Shown piece by piece: positions 24,209 to 36,334 of a stretch of 64,000 bases of DNA. A program made the translations under genes and the position numbers. Each line of letters begins with the position of its first letter. The stretch's first letter is position 1. The notes beneath the pieces are model-generated. The model was not told where the DNA came from and did not search any database. It saw only the letters and a program-made list of their open reading frames with translations. Source of the stretch: Fomitopsis serialis (lineage: Eukaryota > Basidiomycota > Agaricomycetes > Polyporales > Fomitopsidaceae); the NCBI RefSeq assembly GCF_022376445.1, contig NW_025955005.1, forward strand, positions 62,001 to 126,000, written 5' to 3'.

Positions 24209-26778
24209 CGCCGTTGGTGGGGGGTTTTAGGGGAAATGGTTGGAGGACAGAATAGAGAGGAAGAGACGAGGAGGAGAAAGGAGGGAGGAGGCGGTGGCGG
24301 GGGAGGATCAAGTCGCTGAGGCCTCGATCACAGCAATGGGCGACGGACTCGGAATAGCCGCCCGCGCGCACCCGCCGGATGGCCTCATTTGGCAACGCCG
24401 GACAATATCATCCTCCCCTCTTGTCGCTCCCGCTCATCGCGCTTTCTGCTCAGAGCCACCATTATCCTCACCTTCCACGGGCTTTCCGGCACAATCTCGA
24501 CTGTCTAGTCGAGCTGAGGGACCACATCGATTCTCTACCCACATGTCTACCCGTCGCTTCACGGGCGACGAGCGTTCGCGCTCACCATGGGAACCGTGGT
24601 CGAATGATCTTCAACCGAGACGGTGAACCAACGGTGAACTCACGACGCATTCGACGCCCTTACGTACATGTACGGGCACTGTGTGGGCTCAGCAGCAAAG
24701 CCCTCCTCGTATATGTGGGTCTTCCGAATTTTTCGTCGTCATTGGTACTAGGTACCACCAATGTCAATGCAATGGTTTCCAGTTGACTGTGGTTGTCGAC
24801 CCGAGCAGAAGAAACGAAGCACGCTCGTCAACGTAATCGCAAGTGGCGTTTGACTTTCTGGTGTCTTGGGGTACCTGTTCAGCGGCTGTTCACTGTTGCA
24901 TACCGTCTAAAGCACATTCTCGTTGACGTTGAATGGTCGACAGCTGTCGCCGACCGCGACCCCAAGGATCATGTACAGTCCGTTTCTGAGCTCTATGTTC
25001 TGTCATCAGTGTCGTGGATGTTCGGACGGGCCCCTGTATTGAACCCGTGTGGTTGAAGGGTCCGAAGGAACGAAGTCAGAACAGACAATACCTGTGTCAT
25101 CCCGGAGTGACACTCGTGGAAGTGAAGTGAGTTTTACAACTCCGTTTTCGTCGTGGATATACCCTTGAATGCCGGTACTGCTCAGTGCTGACAGTATGTG
25201 CGTAGTGGGATATGACATGGCGGGACATGGAAAATTATACTTGCCCGGTACCGAACTTCGACCGATGTGTTATCCTGCTTTCGTCGTCATTAGATTGGCG
25301 CGACAAAACTTCGCTCCCAATCTCGGAGAGCGTCCTCCACGTCAGCAGCGGCCGGCCAGCCCACGTCAGACGGCCCTCTGACGCGGGTCATGGTCATTAG
25401 AACGACGCCCGACGATATGGTCTATTCAGATTCCCTGTGCATCCACCGCTCCGGGATCCACGGGCCCGGGTGTACAGGCAAGAATACTGTTGCCGCCACG
25501 GAGACTTCATGTCCTTTCTCGTGTCGCGTGCATGAAGTCTTGTCACTGACGCAACACCAGCATAAGTTACTATATGCTGATAGACTTATTTTGACAGCGA
25601 ATCGTACAACATGCAGCTGTGCCGCAACTAGAAAGTGTCTTGCGGATATAGGTGCGTGAGGCGCGTATAACACAGTTCGCCACTGACGCCTGTCATTTAT
25701 GCTGGGCCTCGCGGCACGGATTCTGCTCAATACCGACGTGCCTCCGGATCAGAATCATGATGTCCTTCTTGGATGTCATAGCGATTGGCAGCGCTCAGTT
25801 TGGATGGTGGTCTGAACAAACTTTGTCGCGAGTGGATAATACTGAGTCACAGACGCAGTATAACTGTCCTAAGTGCTCGCACAAGCCATGGCGTGAAGTG
25901 GTTGCACGTAGCGTCCCTTTTACTTACCACACCTTGAAAGTATGCTCATCCGAGAATCTTGTAGCTGGTCGCATCGTACCTTGCAGATAGGAACACCACG
26001 AGGATCCCGAGAAGCGTCCAGCAGCGTAACTCTAAGGCGCGAGGCCTGGGCTCTCCCTCACATAATGGCACCACTTACCGTGCCGCTGCGCAGCCGTTGC
26101 GTCCCCATTCCTCGTCCGTCGAACGATCGTTGCGGTGCCGCTACCATCTATGTCATCCATGATTGGAGAATCGGGCGGACTCATCGTGCACACGCCAACT
26201 GGGAATAGACACCCCCGAAACGTCCCAATAATCGGATTTTTGGCGACTCTGCAAGCGAACGTCAGTGCTGTTGCAGTTGCCTGTGATGCGAGGACGACAA
26301 CGTTGATATGGTCGAGGATCCCCGGAAGTCCATGGCATAGCTGCTGGAATGGTGTGTGAGTAGTGTCCTGACCCCGCGATGCTCAACGTATGCATGCGCA
26401 GGCCCGAATTTCCTATTGACAAAACCGGACACTGCTCGGTTCAGAGGGCGCTGCATGAGTTGTATGTTCAGGAAGCCGTGCCCCTCCATCATTCTGGAGC
26501 GATCTACCGCGATAACGGTCCGTCTTCTTCGTACCGCGAATAACTGCACCACCGTGCATGCCGCCCCGCTCGCAGGTACATCATGCCCAACTGGGCATCG
26601 AAGCATTGCTCGGCTTCCTGCATGCATCGCCTGCGAAGAATACAACTACATATATCTCATGATGCATCCTCGGAGATCTTGACGTCGCGCTCAGCGTTCA
26701 ATCATAAAGGTCAGCAGCCACCTGCACGAGTTTCCCGTTACGCAGCAAGACCTCCGTCCCCCCTCCCCCCATCCTTAC
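24209..26778. other. Intergenic 2.6 kb, no gene recognised
   Basis: Short frames on both strands show no domain-like content. No terminal repeats, transposase or reverse transcriptase motifs were seen. The left end should contain the copper transporter promoter and the right end the P450 promoter. Confidence 0.5.
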
Positions 26779-28889
26779 CATGCCCTCCCTCCCGCTGGCC
26801 TCGAGCTCCCGCAGCTGTCTCCCCTCGAGATATGCGGTCTAGCCTTCGCTTTCCTGGTGTGTTGTACCTGCGTCGGCGGTCCAACCCCGTATGTACCTTT
26901 TTTGTTGGTTCCCGGTTCCCGGCTTACGCCACTGCCAGATACATGCCATCCCGACGGTAGGACCGTCTCTGCCAATCATTTCCTACCTCGGTGCATGGCA
27001 GTACTTCCGTAACGCCAAGGACATGCTCCTCGAGGGCTGCTCCAAGGTCGGGCTCCGCGTTCATCACGACGCATGCGCAGGGTTCTAATATGTCATCGGT
27101 AGCACGAGATCTTCAAGCTGCCCCTGTCCGACCAATGGCTCGTCGTCGTCAATGGCCCCAAGATGAACGATGAGCTCCGCAAGTACCCAGACGAATCCAT
27201 GTCCGCGTTCGAGGCGCACAAATACGTGAGCAGTACACAGGCGCCGTTCGCGTCTACTGCGGGTGTGCTGACTATGATCGCGTCGTAATAGGTATTGCAG
27301 ACCGAGTACACCCTCGGCACTACCAACCCCGACGCGACGGCGAAGAAAATCATCGCGGGCCCGCTCACCCGCAAGCTCCCCCAGATCATGCCGGAGTTGG
27401 TGGACGAGATCATCGCCTCGTTCGAGGACATCATCCCGAAGGCGGACAACGGTGAGACCGTACTTCCTCCACATGTGTTGTGGACGAGACTCTCAACGAG
27501 CTGCAGAATGGGTCACTGTGCCGGCCTGGAGACCATGACCGACATCATCGCGCGCGTCACGAACAGAGCTTTCGTCGGGCTGCCTTTCTGTACGACTCCA
27601 TAGTCACTCATTATGCGCATTCGGAGATGACCGTGCATCATTCAGGTCGGGATCAGGTTCTGATGAAGACATTTACGGGCTTCGCGAAGGATGTGATGAA
27701 GACGAAGACGATAATCAACATGATACCCAACTTCCTAAGCCGTGAGTGCGACGCTGCGCGCATACATGCGCACTCATACTCAAGAACTCATTTAGCATCG
27801 TCGGTCCTCGACTTCCATGGACATCCGCCGCGCGACGCCGCATGGCCGCGATCCTCGGCGCCACCGTCGTCGAACGTCGCAGGCAGCTGATCGAGTACGG
27901 CACTGACTACGAAGGCAAACCCGTGCGTATCCCTCCATTCCTGGCGCGGCATCTCAGCGCTAACCCCGCGCCGACCCCGCGCCAGGACGACTATCTGACG
28001 TGGTGCATCGAGGAAGACATCAAGTTCCGCGGGAAGGGCGACTCGATCGACGGCGTCATGGAAGTCATCTCCGCGTCGAACTTCGCGGCCATCCACACGT
28101 CGAGCATGGTGAGCTTGTCTGGCACAGTGCCTGAGGTCGGAGATCTGACGCAGAGGTCTTACGGCGGGCTTAGAGCATGACGCACGCGCTGTACTACTTG
28201 TGCGCGTTCCCGGAGTACGTCGAGCCGCTGCGGAGGGAGGCGGAGGAGATGATCAGGCAGCACGGCTGGACGAAGGCGGCGGTCGACGGGATGTGGAAGG
28301 CGGACAGCTTCTTCAAGGAGGCGCTGCGCCTCAACTCTGCCAGCCACCGTACGTCCTCCCGAGACACCCTGCGATCTGTGCCCTCGCTCTATCTCTGATC
28401 ATCGGCGCAGTGACGCTCTTCCGGAAGGCCATGAAGCCGATCGTGTTCTCGAACGGGACCGTTATCCCCGTCGGCACGATGGTCGTCGCGACCACCACGG
28501 GCACGCACCTAAACGAGGAGCTGTACGAGGACGCGACGGAGTTCAAGCCCTTCCGCTTCTCGGAGGCACGCGCGAAGGGCGGGGACGACGCGCTCCGCCA
28601 GCAGTTCCACACGTCGTCGCCGGACTACATCCCCTTCGGGCACGGCAAGCACGCTTGGTACGTCCACGTCGTACTTTCAAGGGATTTAGTATTGAATGTG
28701 TTTTGCAGCTCGGGCCGGTGGTTCGCTGCGGGGGAGGTGAAGGCGGTGTTGGCCTACATTTTGCTGAACTACGATGTCAAGCTATTCGAGGGTGGAGGCC
28801 GCCCGGCGAACCTGTATGTCGGGCCTAGCATCATCCCCAACCCGTGGGCGAAGATGATGTTCAGGAAGCGCAAGACGTCCTACGCTTGA
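26779..28889 (+). CDS. Cytochrome P450 monooxygenase
   Basis: Spliced segments give SNPIHAIPTVGPSLPIISYL (proline hinge), YVLQTEYTLGTTNPDATAKK and GPLTRKLPQIMPELVDEIIA, the pattern of a basidiomycete P450 related to ent-kaurene oxidase-like enzymes. The K-helix ExxR is in FFKEALRLNSASH and the meander region in FKPFRFSEAR. The haem motif is YIPFGHGKHAC-SGRWFA. Its Cys codon is split by an intron at 28658-28708 and restored by splicing. The stop is at 28887-28889. The N-terminus is uncertain: a membrane-anchor-like segment (ICGLAFAFLV) near 26830-26860 lies out of frame with the following YLRRRSNP, as if one base is missing. Substrate cannot be predicted. It is convergent with a second, unrelated P450. 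Confidence 0.8.
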
Positions 28890-29283
28890 GCTGGTGACGT
28901 CGTACTTAGCCTGTTTTTAGATCGAACTTCACCCACGATAACGAGGATACTTTACGTACAGGAGATGTTCACATTTGTGCTGTCTGTCAACAATTACATG
29001 GATGAAAATGACCCATGTAATGCGAAGAGACCCGAGTGTAATCTTGCCGCAAAGGTGCACGACGACGTAAATGGGCTGACAGAATACATGAACGAGTCGT
29101 GATGTTGAGGCAGAATACGATCATGCAGAGAAATGCACTACTCAAGTGCTCCGCGGGCATTTGTTGACACCTTTATGCCACGCTGACGCGCGGCCTGTCT
29201 CCACACTAGCAGCTACACCGGAGCATCTGTAGCTGTGGGACCCCGGCGCAATGTGCGTCGTGCGCTTCGAGTGGCCGATCCAT
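28890..29283. other. Convergent gap between the two P450 genes
   Basis: 394 bases between two stop codons. It should hold both 3' UTRs; no gene or repeat seen. Confidence 0.5.
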
Positions 29284-31621
29284 TCAGTTGGGAGGTGCAG
29301 CATGGTATAATGAAACCGTGAGCGGCAGTTGCGGTGTCATCGCGTCATCCCCAACTGTCGGGAAGACTGCGTGTGCAGCTCTCCAGACGATCTCCCTGCT
29401 GCCCGGGGAGAACACAAACCTCGGCAAGAGGATAGACAGCATAGCCTCTGCATGGAAATCAGAGATGTGAGTGCGCACTACGGATAGCGCAATCTGAGAC
29501 GTACTGATTTCCATCTCCGCGAATTTCCATCCTCTGCATATTCTCGACCCATGAGCACAGCTACACAGACACAGTATTCACCAGTCACTCACATGCAAGC
29601 ACGTCGACCGCCACTGAAGGACATGCTAGTCAGATGTAGACGCGGTCAGCGAGGATCATTAAAAGAACACCCACTGCACTTACAGATTTGGAGAGACGCC
29701 GGGAAACGTATTTCGAGCAACAGTAGGAGGCAGCGGGTTCAGCCATCGCTCGGGCTTCCACTGCAGGGCATCCTCGCCCCAGATAGCCTTGTTGGTGTTG
29801 GCACCCAAAAGGCCAATGATGACTTCGCAACCCTTCGGGACAGGGATTTCATCCATTACCGTGCCGTCAATGCCAACGATAGGTGTCGACAAGGGCAAAA
29901 CAGTGTCCCTTCTGACACTACTCAGAATCAGCAGACCGAACAGAGACACTTTCTATGTCCACTTACTCGCGGATCACCCACGTCGCCGGTGAGTGTCTGG
30001 GGGAATATATCCAATTAGCTATGAGCGCAAGACTCCGAATGTACGTGCACTTACAGACGCATGGTTTCTCGGAAGACGGCGTCGATGTACGGCAACTGCA
30101 TCAAACGACCGTATGCGACATGGCCGTCTTGCCATGCTTCGATGGCCTCTTCGCGCAGTCTGTGTTGCACGTCTGGATTTTCGGCAAGGAGTTGCAGGAT
30201 GCGACCCAGCGTATTCGACGTAGTATCGGTAGCAGTTACGATGAGGACTCTAGAAGCCAGGTCATCAACGGTTTGCTTTCATACCTCGTGAATGAATGCG
30301 CACGCCGTTTGAGCGATCACCTCCGCTTCCGGTAGGCTGTCTGCTTCAGATGCGGCCATGTTTGCCTTCACTGTCGGCACGTTGGTCAGAAGGACATTTA
30401 CATGATTGTCGGCTACTCACTCAGCAGGCTCATGAAGTCATTCCCGCGAGCCATTTGCTCTACTACGCCCGAGTTACCATCCCCGAGTGCACGCTTCTTT
30501 TCTTCAAACATTTTCGTCCCATGCCACAAAATATCGTTCATGAGCCTCCTCAGCTCGTGGCCCGCTTGGACAGGAGAGAAATAAGCCAGAAACTTTCGTA
30601 TCGGCGTTGGAATACGATCGAGGATAGGGAATGTATCCGCCCATAGATAAAGACAAGCAATAGCTGGGCTATAAAGCGATGTGTTGTGAGCAGACGCTCA
30701 CTGGGAAGAGACCTCACCACTGACAAAAGCTTCATGACAGTTTGACCGAACTCGCTTCTTCTCGCATCCGCAAGAGTATCGAAGGAATGTCCGAACGCAC
30801 CCTGGCCTATGGATTCTAGTGCGATCCTCGTGGTCCAAGAGAGCACATCTAACTCTTGGGGCCCAGATGCAACCATAGACGCTATAGTATCAGACGCCTT
30901 ATCGAGGCGTTAGTGGTGCGGTCGTGGGCGAGTAACTGGCGTACCGTGAATCCGATTTATAACATATGGGAAGCAGTGAGCGCATGCGGTTCGTGGTGAA
31001 CACGGGATTCAGCAACTTCCGCTGTCTACGGTGGTGGCTGTCTACCATCGGCGCTCAGGGAGAGTCGTCCTACTCGAAAGACTGTTGCACGTACCTAGCG
31101 TGGAAACCATGCAGGGCCAACTAAGGCCGTGTTCATGCTGAGATTGTTACATAGTGATACTGCGATAACACCACACGGTACTTACTTGATTAACCTTGCA
31201 GATTGCTCGAAGTTGTCCTCTTCCTTGATGAGCACTGTGTGGAGCGCCTTCGGGTCGTATACGTACAACACCGGTCTCTGAATCACCTAGTAAGTAGTCG
31301 AATAGTTCATTAGGGGTGCATACCCCAAACATGCCATGTAGTCTGACGACACTCGACGCAGTAAAGGAGTTTATGATATCGAGCTGGAATGCTATAGATT
31401 CAAAGCCGAAAAATTGGCCCATGTTACCTACGGACGCACATGAATCAGTATTGAAAAAAAATCTTATAACTTGCAAGCGTACCTCTGATGATTGATGGCG
31501 ATCGAGGTCCAGGTATGTTGCTCAGTGGATGTCGCCGACGACGAGAAAGCTCATACAGCCAAAAGCCGCATGCGCAACCGCATAGCAGTGCTGCTCGTAG
31601 TACGAAAAGTGTACAATCCAT
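29284..31621 (-). CDS. Cytochrome P450 monooxygenase (second, different family)
   Basis: The start at 31619-31621 gives MDCTLFVLRAALLCGC, a membrane anchor, then a basic stop-transfer and NIPGPRSPSI. Later exons give VLYVYDPKALHTVLIKEEDN, DVLSWTTRIALESIGQGAFG, the I-helix VLIVTATDTTSNTLGR, the K-helix FRETMRL (ExxR), and RDTVLPLSTPIVGIDG with WGEDALQWKPERWLNPL. Splicing across two introns at about 29480-29690 gives the haem motif MSFSGGRRACI-GWKFAEME. It ends PLTVSLYHAAPPN-stop at 29284. All hallmark P450 elements are intact, so the enzyme should be active in the ER membrane. It resembles the large basidiomycete P450 families in which many copies diverge quickly. Substrate unknown. Confidence 0.83.
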
Positions 31622-32769
31622 AGCTTCTGGGGCAGCGATTCATGAGCTCAACGAGTACATATAGCCTAAGGGCGTGTCCGAAGAGGACGGTACTATATAC
31701 TGCGAGTCGATCTACACATGATGGGAACAAATACGCATGAGACCGCTGTGCATCTTGGCTGAGCGTCTCCTCTCGGCGACAGCTGGATTGCATTGAACCC
31801 AGGCATGCCAGCCAAAAAATGACACGTACCGTGCATGCAGCCTGGACCGTGCACGAAGTCATCCAAGTCTCGTAAGCGCATTAGTGATCTTCGCCTGAAA
31901 GCAATGCACCCAACACTGAAATGCTTACTGGAATTGGAAGGTCGTGGATCTGCCCCTTGTTTTGATGGCATCCAACAGCACGAAGCATGGCGTCCCGAGC
32001 GAGGCCAAGCTCGAGTCGCTCGAACAAGTAAGCCGGTCTGCTGCTTTGTGGCCGGGTTAACGTTGGTCGAGGGACATGTTGGCGATCTCACATCATACCT
32101 AAGATCGGCTACGCGTCGCAGCCCCCCTGCATGTCGCTCAGCAGGGAGGTCTGGATGGCAGGTGTGTGAAATATGTGGTTCATGTCTGCCATTTTTTAAG
32201 GTCATGACACCATGTATGGTGCGCCGGCAAGGTCTACGAGACGCCGGCGAGTTATTATGCCCTTCCGCGACATTGTATGTAAGTGTCGCCGATGTAAGAT
32301 AAGACTGATTCCACTCACGTCTAGCCTCGATGGTCATCCAATAGAGAACTGATCCTTGCCTCCTTGACAGAATGACATCGTGCAAGTCGGTAGCCCAGCG
32401 TTCGACACAAGACTGCCCCTGGGCAAGTGCCAACATGTTCGAAGGGCATGTCAGTCTAGAGGGTGATGCACAGGAAGGGTATATCAGGGCGCCACTTGAT
32501 GACCACGACTCTCGCCGATGAGTCTCATGATTGACGGAGTGAAAATGAGGAGTCCCGCAAAATCTTCCCGACGTTGAACGATCCATATTTTGCACACGGA
32601 CTCGAAACATCACGTTGTCTTCACGTTCAAGTAAGCAATGTCTTTGCGATGGTACGCATACTCTGTTGTTAGTCCCGACGTAGTCCGGGCTCTTCCTATA
32701 TGTAAGTGTGATGGATGACACACGACAAGACAACCCTTAGGCAACAGCTGAACAAGTACCTTTCCGGGG
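31622..32769. other. Gap holding a long open frame of unknown nature
   Basis: A 346-codon frame without stops runs at 31693-32733 on the minus strand, with a 155-codon frame opposite it at 31835-32302. Neither has a recognisable domain, signal peptide or membrane segment. The protein is rich in Arg, Cys, His and Ser, as spurious frames in GC-rich DNA often are. I treat it as unproven. The left part contains the promoter of the second P450. Confidence 0.4.
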
Positions 32770-34254
32770 CTAAGCCAGCGTCTCGTACTCCAAGCTAGCG
32801 AGAATAAACGCTGCAAGCCCTTTCAGATCGTTCGTGTCGATGGGCTCGCTAATGTAATACTGCACCGCAAATGAGAATCACGACTTAGCATAACTCCGCG
32901 AATAGCATGTCTGAACGCACCTCGTAGTCGTTCCCTGGTTCAAGACTGCCGACAACCACCGTATTGTTCCAGTCCATCGTCCCGTCTGGCTGTGGTATCA
33001 CCCAGTTGGCCGTCGCATACTCGTACGCCTTCGTCGCGGCGGCAACAAGCAAGCCATCCGCATCGTCGAGGTAGCTCAAGCGCACGCCCTTCAGGAGCGC
33101 GTATATGTACATACTCGCACCGGAGCTCTCGAAGTAGTTCCCTGCACGGCCGGGCTGGGTCAACACGAGCACCACACGCCACTCTCGCTATCCGCCGCCG
33201 TTACGAGGTGGCGCGCGAGGATCTGCAGCTGGGACTGGATCGTCGTGCGCAGGAAGAATGTCTCATCCGTCTGCGGGGCGAGCTCGAGGATGTCCACGAT
33301 CCCATGACGTACCACCCGACCGCGCGGTCCCACACCTCGGGGGAGTGCCCGCGGTTAGGGGTGCCCATCCTCTGCGCGCGAGTCGTCGTAACCGTGGTAG
33401 AGCAGCCCAAGGTAGGTTTCGTCGTTCGTGACGTTGGTGCTTGACGCAATTGGATGCAGTGACTGTATTGTTCGATGAACTGATTGGCAATATCGTCTGG
33501 CGTCCCATAGGAGTGTCAGCTGAGGGTACTGAGATGGATAGGGAGTGCAGGTACTGACCCCAAGCCGACCGGTTTGTGGGTTGAAATGCGGCAGTGTAGG
33601 TTGCATAGAAAACGTCGCCCATGTAGATCCCGTCAAGCCACCCTATCACAGATAATGAATGGCCGCCAGGATCTTTAGTCAATGATCTGACCTTGTTCTG
33701 GGTACGCTCCTTTGTGCCAGAATTGTCCCTCTGGCGTGCGAGGTTGGGTCTCAAGTTGAGCACGGAAATCATCAGCCCCTACTTTGTACCGCTCGTCGCC
33801 TATTTGGTTGTACCTGTTGCGGAGCTCAGTGATGGGAAGCTTGCAGGAGAGCACCGAGACGTACAGGTACAAAAACGAGCGCCCAGGGGGTATGTAGTCG
33901 AGTGAATACTCGCTGGCGCTAACCGAAGACTTTCAGCACGATCTACCGCATACGCACTCAGAATGGGCCTTACATGTAAGCCGGGATGACAGATCCGTTT
34001 TCATACAAAATGTTGTCGATACCTTCGACAATATAATCGTAGTAGCTCTTGTTGCCCGTCTTGTCGTACAAGAGCCTAAGAGCCCATTGCAACTCGCCAT
34101 GCTCGTATGTCACAACAGGATCACCGCTAGCGTTGAGACCGTTTCCTTGTCCACGGGCAATAGTAGAGTCAGCAGCCCAAGTTGAGTACGTCGTGCCCAT
34201 GGCAAGTGGTAGACATGAGAGCCCAAGAAGCGTCGGCCAGAACATGTTGAGCAT
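32770..34254 (-). CDS. Secreted GH105-type unsaturated rhamnogalacturonyl hydrolase
   Basis: The start at 34252-34254 gives MLNMFWPTLLGLSCLPLAMG, a signal peptide. The mature protein has HGELQWALRLLYDKTGNKSY, then GIYMGDVFYATYTAAFQP (the metal-free catalytic barrel entry of GH105), NVTNDETYLGLLYHGYDDS, VWDRAVGWYVMG, and QPGRAGNYFESSGASMYIYA. The last exon ends LAAFILASLEYETLA-stop at 32770. GH105 enzymes cleave the unsaturated sugar left by pectin lyases, so a role in plant cell-wall pectin use is inferred. Several short introns. Two breaks each need one more base: after VMG at 33301-33303 (+ strand C run) and near 33170, where GVWWLVLTQPG is restored. The protein is otherwise full-length. 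Confidence 0.8.
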
Positions 34255-35144
34255 CAGCTGCGTGTATAGCACCGTCGCGCGCCGCCAGCTGTAGCGAGTA
34301 TCAAGGATATATAGGCGTGACGACATGAACAGATCTTCATCCATATGCATGACGGGCCGGGCGGAAAAACGGGCAACAAAACATCGCAGAGGGAGACTCA
34401 GGAATCTCAACCACATGGGGTGCGTTCATCACATGTGCGTTGTCTGATGCTTGGAGGGACCATGTTGTGACCCATCCCATCTCACATCGGAGGAAGCAAC
34501 ACATACCGAGCAGAACGAAACGGCACTAGCAGCTGACAGCCAAGCCGACCTGCGAGTGATGTGCTGGTAAGACGACGGCACCGAGTTTGCGGGAAAAGCT
34601 GCTCATCGTCACGTCCACCCCTTGACTATATAGATGTAAAGACGCGGCTTCGAGGGCTCTGTGATACGGCGAGCTTTCGCGTTGAGACAATGAGAGAACA
34701 AAGCAATGAAGATGACTGGCCAAAATACGGTAAATTGGCGCCCTGGAAAGGACGCGGTGCTGAGATGATAGACGCCCATACGACTGCACTCGCTTCGAAC
34801 GCTTTCGGAGTCTGTTTCTGCGAATGGGTGCGAATGGGTCCTGGCGTACACCAACGTTGCACTTCGCGGACATGTTAAGTTATTGTGATCAAGTAGTGAG
34901 TCCAACAATTGTGACTGACGTTAAGACTAGTAGTACTAAAGGCTGTACTTATCAACACTATAGCTGACAAGGCTCGCTCCGCATTGCAAGATCGTCATTC
35001 AGGCCTCAGGCCTCAGGCTGGAGACTCAAACACGATGCTCGCGATGGAGCATGTAGTTGCGGAGCCAGGCCGCCTGTGCATCAAGACGTCGAGGTAGTGT
35101 TAGCAGCTTTTGCATGTGACACATTAGCTGACCGTTGTGCATCC
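34255..35144. other. Intergenic region with a short CAGGCCT direct repeat
   Basis: No gene recognised. The left end is the GH105 promoter. At about 35000-35020 the sequence has overlapping copies of an 8-base CAGGCCT(C) unit. The right end lies downstream of the small secreted protein gene. Confidence 0.45.
34305..34315 (-). promoter_or_regulatory. TATA box of the GH105 gene
   Basis: On the minus strand the sequence is CCTATATATCC, 51-61 bases before the start codon at 34254. Sequence and spacing fit a TATA element of an inducible gene. Confidence 0.45.
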
Positions 35145-35720
35145 TCAGATACAGTTAGACACGCACGACCCTGACGTTTTCGAACGTATGCCTCCCAACA
35201 TCCCACGCAGCTCGATGGCGATGATCGCCTGATTCATGGGATTTGTCGGGAGCGCGAAGGAGCCCGTCGCCGAGTGGCTCCCAGACGCGAGCGACGCCCT
35301 CCACGTCCCGGTCGCGATGCTATCCACCGTATTCGAGAACTAGACCGCCACGCCGTTCGCCACTGCCAAACCCAACTCACAACATACCCATCCAAGTACC
35401 TCGAAGCGGGACAAGGGCGCACTCCCCGTTGAACCCGCTCCCCCCAAGGCAGGGCCGGAGCAGCACCACCCGGAGCCGATCCACCACTCGCCGCTGCGCC
35501 CGTCGAGCACCTGCTGGAGCACGCCCGCGCTGTCGCTCGGCTGCAGGCCCGGCCAGAGGTAGTACGTCCCCGCCTGCGGCAGGCCCGGCGTGACGATCGT
35601 GCCGCTGAACGAGATGATGTACGACCCCGTGGACGTCGTGAAGTCGAGGTAGTGCGAGGTCACGGCGGACGCGTGCGCGACGAGCGCCGCGAGAGTCACA
35701 GCGGACGTGAGGAACTGCAA
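35145..35720 (-). CDS. Small secreted protein of a fungal beta-sandwich-like family
   Basis: The start at 35720 gives MQFLTSAVTLAALVAHASAV, a clean signal peptide. The mature part contains YYLWPGLQPSDSAGVLQQVL and GRSGEWWIGSGWCCSGPAL, sequence I associate with secreted fungal proteins of unknown function. A further exon gives SIATGTWRASLASGSHSATG and NPMNQAIIAIEL, with a Cys-containing end. The chain changes frame at a run of six C on the plus strand (35440-35445). One more base there joins SGPALGG to SGFNGECALVP. A second, likely intronic, jump lies near 35340-35395. Extracellular location is supported; activity is unknown. Confidence 0.6.
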
Positions 35721-35891
35721 GGCGGCGACGGACGGCGGATGCAGGACTCGGACGGATGGGCGGTGGCTCGTAGAAGGGGTACGTCAAGTACGCCGCTGGT
35801 CTGCCTCTCCTTGAAATGCATGAGGGAATGCGACCATGTGCCGCGTCCTACAGAGTCTCCCTACGCAGTCGTCGCATACGGCATCCGAGTA

Positions 35892-36334
35892 TCAGGCGAG
35901 CATGGAGCTCATGGAGCTTGTCGTGCCATTTGGTGGCTGGGGTTGCGTGCCGGAGACGGTCTTGCTGCCCTTCACGATGCCGGACTCCATGCGCTGCGTC
36001 CACGCGTTAAAGAGCCGGGAGAGCTTCGTCTTGCGCGAGATGTTGAAGTAGAGCTCTGCGCGGTGCTTGCAGTGTACGCGCACCACGATGTCGGGGGTCT
36101 CGCGGTACCTGGTCTTTTGGATCTTCGCGTGCTTCGCATGTCGTTCTTTGCAGCGGAGGCAGGCGGGGTGGCACCCGCCTGGGCTGGTTTGCCGTGGCGG
36201 GCGGTGTGGAATGGCAAAATTGCGGGCGATGTGAGCGTTAGACGCGGCGGTGGGGAGACAGCAAGAGAAGAGACTGAGGAGATGAATGGCGAGCGATGTA
36301 TTTGTCCGGGTTGGATGGCCCCAGGTGTATTCAA
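35892..36334 (-). pseudogene. Truncated SUMO/Rad60-like ubiquitin-fold frame
   Basis: The frame contains DIVVRVHCKHRAELYFNISR followed by KTKLSRLFNAWTQRMES, matching the first beta-hairpin and helix of a SUMO-like domain (pattern V-x-x-x-V..F-x-I-x-x-x-T-x-L-x-x-L). It then runs into a Gly/Ser/Thr-rich end at 35892. The second half of the fold, with the strands leading to the di-Gly, is not found in any frame downstream. No convincing start codon was found: upstream sequence in this frame is Cys/His/Arg-rich and may be non-coding. It may be a truncated gene copy, or a real gene whose second exon I missed. Confidence 0.4.
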
